This document shows, piece by piece, positions 1 to 4,496 of a stretch of 10,481 nucleotides of DNA. The notes below the pieces were generated by a model, which did not search any database, was not told where the DNA came from, and was given only the letters and a program-made list of their open reading frames with translations. Numbering within the stretch: position 1 is the stretch's first letter; every line of letters starts with the position of its first letter. Source of the stretch: Desulfobacterales bacterium HSG17. Lineage in GTDB: Bacteria > Desulfobacterota > Desulfobacteria > Desulfobacterales > Desulfococcaceae. The position numbers were made by a program, and so were the translations under genes. The DNA is taken from positions 1 to 10,481 of the forward strand of contig JAUCGD010000104.1 in the NCBI GenBank assembly GCA_030377945.1, given 5' to 3'.

Positions 1-48
1 AAATATATCTTTATCTTCTTTCTTTTGTTTTTTCAGTGGCATCATCAT
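1..48 (-). CDS. Possible start of a further gene, running off the left edge
   Basis: Three consecutive ATG codons at 48-40 on the minus strand open a frame that reads MMMPLKKQKKEDKDIF and stays open to the edge. The first ATG overlaps the TGA stop of the upstream kinase-AAA gene in an ATGA arrangement (45-48), typical of translational coupling. No convincing ribosome binding site is seen in the AT-rich sequence before it, and 16 codons are too few to recognise a family. The lysine-rich start could belong to a real protein or be chance. Confidence 0.3.
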   Translation of the reverse strand, partial: MMMPLKKQKKEDKDIF

Positions 49-2090
49 GTCATGATTAAAACACAATATCTCTTAAATTTCAATAAAAATCTAATATCTT
101 TACAAAAAATGGAAATTCCTATACTTTCAAGATATTTAAATTCCTTCCCTAAGGGTACAAGCAACCCTTCTTTGACGGCATGTAATAGCTGCTCATTGAG
201 AAATCGGACTTTTGGAAAAAGTTCAATTTCTGATTCATCAGGCATAATTACAGCTAATGTTTCCAAATCAAATGTATTGCCAATACATGATGCCATTTGC
301 AGGGTCTGTTGGATAGCATCATCAAGACTGCTGATTTTGCCTGCCATGAGTTCGACCACATTATCACTGATTTGCATGGTCTTGATTTGTTCAATGTCCC
401 ATGTCCATTGGGATTGTTTAAAGTCAAATGTGAGCAGACCTTTTTCGTACACTGTTTGCAAAAATTGCGTCATAAAAAAGGCATTGCCATGTGTCTTCTC
501 GTAAACTAAATCTGCCAATGGAGCGACAATGCCTGCTTTGTCTGTCAAACCAAGATTTGACATTCCTAAGGCATCCACCATCAAATTCGACATATCTTCC
601 TGGGACAAATTATCCAGTTTGATTTGTTCAATGAAGGTTCCTGCTTTTTCCAATTCCTCAATGGTCATGAGAAAGGGATGCCCCACATGCACTTCATTGT
701 CTCGATATGCCCCAATGATTAGAATATGCGAATTTTCCGAGTCATTTAAAATCAACTTGAGCAAATTCAATGATGGTAAGTCTGCCCTTTGCAAATCGTC
801 AATAAACATGACCAGTGGATGTTCAGCCGTGCTAATAGCCCGCATGAAATATTGGAAGTAGAGATTAAAACGGTTTTGTGTTTCTTGTAAGCCCACTTTG
901 ACAAGAGAAGGTTGTTTACCAATCACCTTTTCCAAATTGGGGATGATGTCAATTAACACCTGTCCATTATTGCCTGCAACATCTAAAATACTGTTTTTCC
1001 ATGTATTTAGTGATTCTTCATTTTCCATCAATAGATAATCGCAAAATTGATTCAGTGCCTGGATAAAGGCGGTATAAGGAATATTGCGTTGGAACTGGTC
1101 GAATTTACCAGAAATGAAAAAGCCCTGTTTTTCGGTAATCGGTTTGTGGATTTCATGCACCAATGCCGATTTGCCCACCCCTGAGTAGCCGGCAATGAGC
1201 ATAAGTTCGGACCGGCCTGTTCCTTTAAGGTACGAAGTTTCTTGAAGGTGCAAGTCAGAACTTGCTACTCGTTCAAATACTTGCATAAGCTTGGCAAGTT
1301 CATTTTCCCGTCCATATAATTTTTGCGGAATCTGAAATTTGCCTGAAATATCATGTGTGCCGAGTTCAAAGGTGTGAGGGTCTTTGGAAGTGTCCTGCAC
1401 CTGAGCTAAAACCTGCTCCAAATCCCTTTTCAACCCGAACGCCGATTGATAACGATCTTCGGCATTTTTCGCCATAAGTTTCATGATAATGTCTGAGATA
1501 ATAGGGATTAGAGACTGGGGAGTGGAACTTAGGTAAGAATCCTCTCCTAATTCCTGAACAGACAAGGGTTTTTTAGCGATATGAGCATGCACCAATTCCA
1601 TCGGGTCATCATAGTCAAATGGCAATTTGCCTGTAAATATTTCGTAGAAGGTGACACCCAATGAATACAAATCAGCACGATAATCAACAATACGATTCAT
1701 GCGACCGGTTTGTTCAGGTGAAATATATGCAAGTGTTCCTTCTAAATGTTCGGGGTTGCCCATATGAGCCGTCTTTACATTGATTTTTGAGGAAATACCA
1801 AAATCAATGATGGAAATTTGAGGAGTTAAGAATTGGGAGTTGGGAATCAGGGAATTATTTTCCTCTAATCCTTGATTTATAGCTCCTGCCCCCTGACTTC
1901 TGATAAGAATATTACTTGAATTGACATTTTTGTGAATGATTCCAAGCTGATGAAGTTCACCTAAAGATTGAGCCACTTGGATCATTATCTTGATTAAATA
2001 AGCAAGACTTGTTTTTTTGCTTTCTACAAATGTCTTGAGGGTCATGCCATCAATAGATTCAGATTCTAAAACCGACGATTGTTCCCCCAT
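45..2090 (-). CDS. Degraded Ser/Thr kinase-AAA ATPase sensor protein (681 aa, truncated at both ends)
   Basis: This resembles the front of the large multidomain proteins that join a Ser/Thr kinase, an AAA_16 ATPase and, usually, GAF and histidine kinase parts. Seen: kinase C-lobe at residues ~1-225 with HKNVNSSN (53-60), DFG (96-98) and SPEQ (124-127); ATPase at ~257-650 with Walker A GYSGVGKS (301-308) and Walker B VMFIDD (427-432). Odd points: the kinase N-lobe (glycine loop and Lys) is absent; the catalytic Asp is Asn55 (the family usually has HKD); about 25 extra residues sit between the catalytic loop and DFG; the protein ends in an unrelated AT-rich tail near residue 655, before the sensor half. 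GGAG lies 10 nt before the ATG, so it may still be translated. Kinase activity is unlikely; ATP binding by the AAA part is possible. It is probably a decaying paralogue. Confidence 0.8.
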   Translation of the reverse strand: MGEQSSVLESESIDGMTLKTFVESKKTSLAYLIKIMIQVAQSLGELHQLGIIHKNVNSSNILIRSQGAGAINQGLEENNSLIPNSQFLTPQISIIDFGISSKINVKTAHMGNPEHLEGTLAYISPEQTGRMNRIVDYRADLYSLGVTFYEIFTGKLPFDYDDPMELVHAHIAKKPLSVQELGEDSYLSSTPQSLIPIISDIIMKLMAKNAEDRYQSAFGLKRDLEQVLAQVQDTSKDPHTFELGTHDISGKFQIPQKLYGRENELAKLMQVFERVASSDLHLQETSYLKGTGRSELMLIAGYSGVGKSALVHEIHKPITEKQGFFISGKFDQFQRNIPYTAFIQALNQFCDYLLMENEESLNTWKNSILDVAGNNGQVLIDIIPNLEKVIGKQPSLVKVGLQETQNRFNLYFQYFMRAISTAEHPLVMFIDDLQRADLPSLNLLKLILNDSENSHILIIGAYRDNEVHVGHPFLMTIEELEKAGTFIEQIKLDNLSQEDMSNLMVDALGMSNLGLTDKAGIVAPLADLVYEKTHGNAFFMTQFLQTVYEKGLLTFDFKQSQWTWDIEQIKTMQISDNVVELMAGKISSLDDAIQQTLQMASCIGNTFDLETLAVIMPDESEIELFPKVRFLNEQLLHAVKEGLLVPLGKEFKYLESIGISIFCKDIRFLLKFKRYCVLIMT
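1821..1856 (-). repeat. Degenerate heptanucleotide tandem repeat inside the kinase domain
   Basis: On the minus strand the units read ATTCCCTG, ATTCCCA, ACTCCCA, ATTCTTA and ACTCCTC, a drifting 7-bp period. They are translated in frame as roughly residues 79-90 (NSLIPNSQFLTP), between the catalytic loop and the DFG motif. Heptamer arrays of this style are known as intergenic STRR-type repeats in filamentous bacteria. Here the array forms part of an insert of about 25 codons that other members of the kinase family do not normally have. Confidence 0.6.
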
Positions 2091-2144
2091 CGTAAAGTAT
2101 CTCCTTTTGTTAATACGTTTGAGAATTCGATCAAATATTTTGCT

Positions 2145-2219
2145 ACATTTGTAGGGGCAGGCCCCTGTGCCTGCCCTTGAACGAGGGCAACCACAGGGGG
2201 TTGCCCCTACAAGAAATGT
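2145..2219. repeat. 75-bp palindromic element made of two local hairpins
   Basis: The two 27-bp arms 2151-2177 and 2184-2210 are inverted copies matching at 23 of 27 positions, and the similarity extends outwards through ACATTT/AAATGT. Each arm is also a hairpin on its own: GGGCAGGC/GCCTGCCC with loop CCCTGT (2155-2176), and GGGCAACC/GGTTGCCC with loop ACAGGG (2185-2206). It sits about 60 bp upstream of the kinase-AAA start codon, where the missing N-lobe should be. It looks like a small non-coding mobile or REP-type repeat. Confidence 0.7.
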
Positions 2220-2282
2220 TATGAAACTTATGCACAGGTACTTATCATCAATCTTTATTCCCGGCTACCAAAATTTTTTTAT

Positions 2283-2514
2283 TAGACATTATCGGAAATA
2301 AATTTTTATGTTGTGTTAGCGTAGCGTAACGTACCATAACCTTAAAATAACGGTGCATTACAGTGCATTACAGTTGCCCCCACGTAGGGGGGCGCTACCG
2401 TTTCAATTTAAACAGGATTGCCCCAAGCAGAATTCAAACCGAACGGTAGCGCCTCCCTACGTGGAGGCTTTTAGCTGGTACCTATAATAAATTCCTTATT
2501 TCCGATAATGTCTA
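2283..2514. mobile_element. MITE-like element with 17-bp terminal inverted repeats and flanking TA
   Basis: GACATTATCGGAAATAA at 2285-2301 recurs as an exact inverted copy at 2496-2512, enclosing a 228-bp element. Both ends are bordered by TA (2283-2284 and 2513-2514), consistent with the TA target duplication of IS630/Tc1-mariner transposases. The inside has no coding frame. It holds a 10-bp tandem duplication (GTGCATTACA at 2353-2362 and 2363-2372) and an inverted pair of hairpin repeats (2376-2468). A non-autonomous element mobilised in trans is the simplest reading; the IS family is inferred from the TA only. Confidence 0.65.
2376..2468. repeat. Inverted pair of REP-like hairpin repeats inside the MITE-like element
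   Basis: Two 27-bp copies, 2376-2402 (plus) and 2442-2468 (minus), match at 25 of 27 positions. Each consists of a 6-bp stem around a 6-nt loop followed by the tail GCTACCGTT. Stems are GCCCCC/GGGGGC in the first and GCCTCC/GGAGGC in the second, both with loop ACGTAG. The 39-bp spacer shows no feature. A third copy lies at 7613-7639. Confidence 0.75.
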
Positions 2515-2617
2515 TTACAAAGGGTCGCTGATATTAGTAATAAGTGAGTTGCAGGTTTTATCTGGATGATGAGGTTATTTATTTTATCCAGGGTGAGATT
2601 ATCCGGCATGGAAATTA

Positions 2618-2737
2618 TTAGAAGCAAAAAAAACAGATCAAATTCTGATTAACGAAATCTGAACCATAATTAAATGATTTCATCAACTTTCTATAAATAA
2701 CCATAGCAAAAATATCAATCATTTGTTTTTCTGCCAT
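2618..2737 (-). CDS. Possible 39-residue ORF or gene remnant
   Basis: An ATG 10 bp after the stop of the 50-residue gene opens a 39-codon frame starting MAEKQMIDIFAMVIYRKL and ending FFCF. The first 25 residues look protein-like (amphipathic, with charged residues); the tail does not. There is only a weak GAGA upstream. It could be a short gene, the start of a gene cut off by rearrangement near the MITE-like element at 2285-2512, or chance in AT-rich DNA. No family is recognised. Confidence 0.25.
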   Translation of the reverse strand: MAEKQMIDIFAMVIYRKLMKSFNYGSDFVNQNLICFFCF

Positions 2738-2747
2738 GTTATTTATC

Positions 2748-2900
2748 TCATTTTTGAGAATATGTTTTTGACAACACTCTGCCGTTTATAGTAAATTTCA
2801 ACATGCCTCCGTCTTCAATTATTTTTACGCATTCTCCAGCATAACGTCTGAACACAATAGGCAGACGGTTTGTCTGGGGTTCGGTAAGTGTTACCGACAT
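2748..2900 (-). CDS. Small hypothetical protein (50 aa), third gene of the DUF2283 run
   Basis: The frame begins MSVTLTEPQTNRLPIVFRRY and ends KTYSQK, then TGA. AAAGGA lies 9 nt before the ATG, and the start is only 26 bp after the DUF2283 stop, so it is probably co-transcribed with the two genes above it. The composition is that of a small soluble basic protein, with a likely beta-hairpin around GGMLKFTINGRVL (residues 31-43). There is no signal peptide or membrane segment and I recognise no family. The clear ribosome binding site, tight spacing and ordinary codon use favour a real gene. A job linked to the neighbouring pair is a guess from position. Confidence 0.6.
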   Translation of the reverse strand: MSVTLTEPQTNRLPIVFRRYAGECVKIIEDGGMLKFTINGRVLSKTYSQK

Positions 2901-2926
2901 ATATCTTTATCCTTTCAAGATCTAAG

Positions 2927-3295
2927 TTAAATTCCTATTTGTGAAACCGGCTGCAAGGATGTAATGGGTATGGTTTCAACAATTGAAGGTGTATAGGCTG
3001 ATATAGACAGAATTGTATTGATCGGCGGGCTTAAAAGCACCTGATAAACAATCTCACGCAACTCGTCTGATAGTTCTTTTAAACCGGAAAGCGGAAAGCT
3101 GCGCGGGCCAAGTTCGGTTTTTTGAGCCAAAAGAGAATATTCAAAAATTGTCAGGCCAACAGCCCTGCGCTCATTTCTGTTTATTCTCAGGAGTATATGG
3201 TCGTTGAGTTCAATACCCGTTGCTTTTTCACCAGGCGAAAAGGATACATATAATGTATCGCTGATTTCATCGTAGTTTATATTTGGTCGTGTCAT
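2927..3295 (-). CDS. DUF2283 family protein (122 aa)
   Basis: Residues ~1-55 match the DUF2283 pattern: NINYDEISDTLYVSF, then an acidic/glycine turn, DHILLRINRNERRAVGLTIFEYS. These small beta-rich proteins have no established function and often sit beside small nuclease-like or toxin-like genes, as here. The domain is usually about 65-75 residues, so the C-terminal ~60 residues (ELGPRSFPLSG onward) are an extension I do not recognise. The ATG at 3295 is preferred: it follows the upstream TAA (3300-3302) by four bases and places the YDE motif at the usual distance. A TTG at 3307 would add four residues (MGKK) and overlap the upstream gene by 8 bp. Translational coupling to that gene is likely. 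Confidence 0.75.
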   Translation of the reverse strand: MTRPNINYDEISDTLYVSFSPGEKATGIELNDHILLRINRNERRAVGLTIFEYSLLAQKTELGPRSFPLSGLKELSDELREIVYQVLLSPPINTILSISAYTPSIVETIPITSLQPVSQIGI

Positions 3296-3299
3296 TTTT

Positions 3300-3635
3300 T
3301 TACCCAATTTCTTTTTGATATGCTGTCACTATATAATTGTTTGGTAAAGGTCTGCTATTTTCATCTGAGACGAATCTGAACAGAACAATAGCCACTATAT
3401 GGGTATTGTAATCCGTAAGATCCTTAAACTTTAGTGTATAACGATATTTATTCGGGTTCAGCACATCCTGCTTTCTTATGCCTTTTTGTATGGTTTTTTT
3501 TAAATGTTCTTCATAATCTGACATTTCTGGGTGATTCATGGGATTAATAATATGTTCCCATCTTTCCTGTGTCAGATAAATATTGTTTGCTTTCAAATCC
3601 ATCACAGTCCAGCGTATGTTTTCCAGGTTGATCAT
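3300..3635 (-). CDS. Small nuclease-like protein (111 aa), possible toxin-like partner of DUF2283
   Basis: The protein contains LTQERWEHIINPMNHPEMSDYEEHL (about residues 21-45), followed by KYRYTLKF, HIVAIVLFRF and NNYIVTAYQKEI at the end. This helix-then-antiparallel-strand layout, with an early W-x-H-I-x-x-x-H-P-E segment and a closing (I/V)TAY strand, resembles BECR/RelE-like small nucleases of the PBECR and DUF4258 type. That assignment comes from pattern memory, not a search. AGGA lies 7 nt before the ATG. It is the first gene of the run with DUF2283 (4-bp gap) and the 50-residue protein. No signal peptide is present, so it acts in the cytoplasm. It could equally be a non-toxic hypothetical protein. 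Confidence 0.7.
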   Translation of the reverse strand: MINLENIRWTVMDLKANNIYLTQERWEHIINPMNHPEMSDYEEHLKKTIQKGIRKQDVLNPNKYRYTLKFKDLTDYNTHIVAIVLFRFVSDENSRPLPNNYIVTAYQKEIG

Positions 3636-3654
3636 TTTATTTTCCTGTTTCCAT

Positions 3655-3676
3655 CATGATTTTTATAATAATCATG
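3655..3676. repeat. Short palindrome between the M23 gene and the nuclease-like gene
   Basis: CATGATT and AATCATG form 7-bp arms around an 8-nt AT-rich centre, 20 bp upstream of the nuclease-like start codon and 49 bp past the M23 stop. The CATGATT word also dominates the palindrome at 4424-4490. It could be a weak stem or an operator for the downstream genes; nothing else supports a role. Confidence 0.3.
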
Positions 3677-3724
3677 TTCGTGTTACAAATATAGCGATCA
3701 CAACAATAACCAGTATAGAAAAGA

Positions 3725-4387
3725 TCAAACCCTGAATAAAGAAAGCGGACACGGACAAAGTTTATCCATCTGCGCCAAGTCTCCAGCAGAACAATACCCT
3801 TTGGAAATATAACCCGCATCAAGCCCTTTTTGTGTAATAACCTGGAGATGGGTATGATAAAACCAGTTCCCGTTTTCATGGAAATCTCCGATTCGGGCGA
3901 ATTCATCTCCAGCCTTGAATTTTGTACCGATTCCAGGTAAGTTTTCCTTGTTTAAATGACCGTAAAAGCTGTAAAAGGTTTCAAAATTAGGGCTATCATG
4001 CATAAGCAGAACATGGCCACCGTAATTCCCTTCACCTTGTTCATATCCGCTTTCCTTTATTGTGGCATCCAGCGGAGCATGTAAAGGAGTATCCAGGGGA
4101 ACAATAATGTCTAAGCCCAGGTGAAAAAATCTCTGTTCTTCAACCATCTGTGGGCATTGAGACAGGAGAATTTCACGATTTTCAAGATATGATGACACTC
4201 CCCATGAATATCTGTCTTTCATCATTTTATCCAGAAGTTTCTGAAATGCTTTTTGATCCCTTACGTCAATTGTGTTAAAAAGAGTTGAGGTTTCTGACAT
4301 GTCAACTACCAGGGGATCACCGGCAAGGTTTTTAAATATGGGTTGAATTTCATTTTTTTTACTGTATGCAATATATGGATATTTCAT
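3725..4387 (-). CDS. M23/LytM-type metallopeptidase-like protein without signal peptide (220 aa)
   Basis: Family M23 proteins are zinc endopeptidases that usually cut peptidoglycan cross-bridges. The zinc site is visible: HLGLD (His89, Asp93), a likely catalytic His144 in YGHL, and HTH (178-180) in FYHTHLQ; the fold spans residues ~86-186. There is no signal peptide or membrane segment, so a cytoplasmic place is likely, which is unusual for the family. The preceding WGVSSYLENRE (62-72) recalls the M23 module found in bacterial fusions of an RdoA/APH-type kinase, M23 and a class III aminotransferase; this link is from memory. The Cys-rich end (YCSAGD, LCPCP) is also unlike cell-wall lytic enzymes. 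AGAG precedes the ATG. The radical SAM gene lies 109 bp upstream. Confidence 0.8.
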   Translation of the reverse strand: MKYPYIAYSKKNEIQPIFKNLAGDPLVVDMSETSTLFNTIDVRDQKAFQKLLDKMMKDRYSWGVSSYLENREILLSQCPQMVEEQRFFHLGLDIIVPLDTPLHAPLDATIKESGYEQGEGNYGGHVLLMHDSPNFETFYSFYGHLNKENLPGIGTKFKAGDEFARIGDFHENGNWFYHTHLQVITQKGLDAGYISKGYCSAGDLAQMDKLCPCPLSLFRV

Positions 4388-4401
4388 GATTTATCTCTTT
4401 T

Positions 4402-4490
4402 TCTGAAGCATGATTATCTGAAGCATGATTAAATGATTGGCATGATTTACTATGAATAATCATGCCAATCACATTAATCATTTAATCATG
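4402..4490. repeat. 15-bp tandem duplication and large inverted repeat after the radical SAM gene
   Basis: TCTGAAGCATGATTA occurs twice in exact tandem (4402-4416, 4417-4431). The left arm 4424-4447 (CATGATT, AAATGATTGG, CATGATT) is matched by an interrupted right arm at 4458-4490 (AATCATGCCAATCA then AATCATTTAATCATG). The 10-nt loop is at 4448-4457. The structure begins 6 bp after the radical SAM stop, so it could act as an RNA stem that ends or protects that transcript, though no T-run follows. It could also be a repeat element. Confidence 0.55.
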
Positions 4491-4496
4491 GTCCAA

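Noticed and set aside
25..504. Plus-strand open frame of 159 codons opposite the kinase-AAA gene
   Set aside because: Antisense shadow of a gene with clear motifs; composition is not protein-like.
2091..2267. Open frame upstream of the kinase-AAA ATG, up to a TAG at 2265-2267
   Set aside because: It has no ATG start, reads through the double hairpin, and its residues show no kinase N-lobe features such as a glycine loop or a VxK motif.
3637..3906. Minus-strand open frame of 89 codons overlapping the M23 gene end
   Set aside because: Different frame from the M23 gene, which has the recognisable zinc-site motifs, and no family features of its own.
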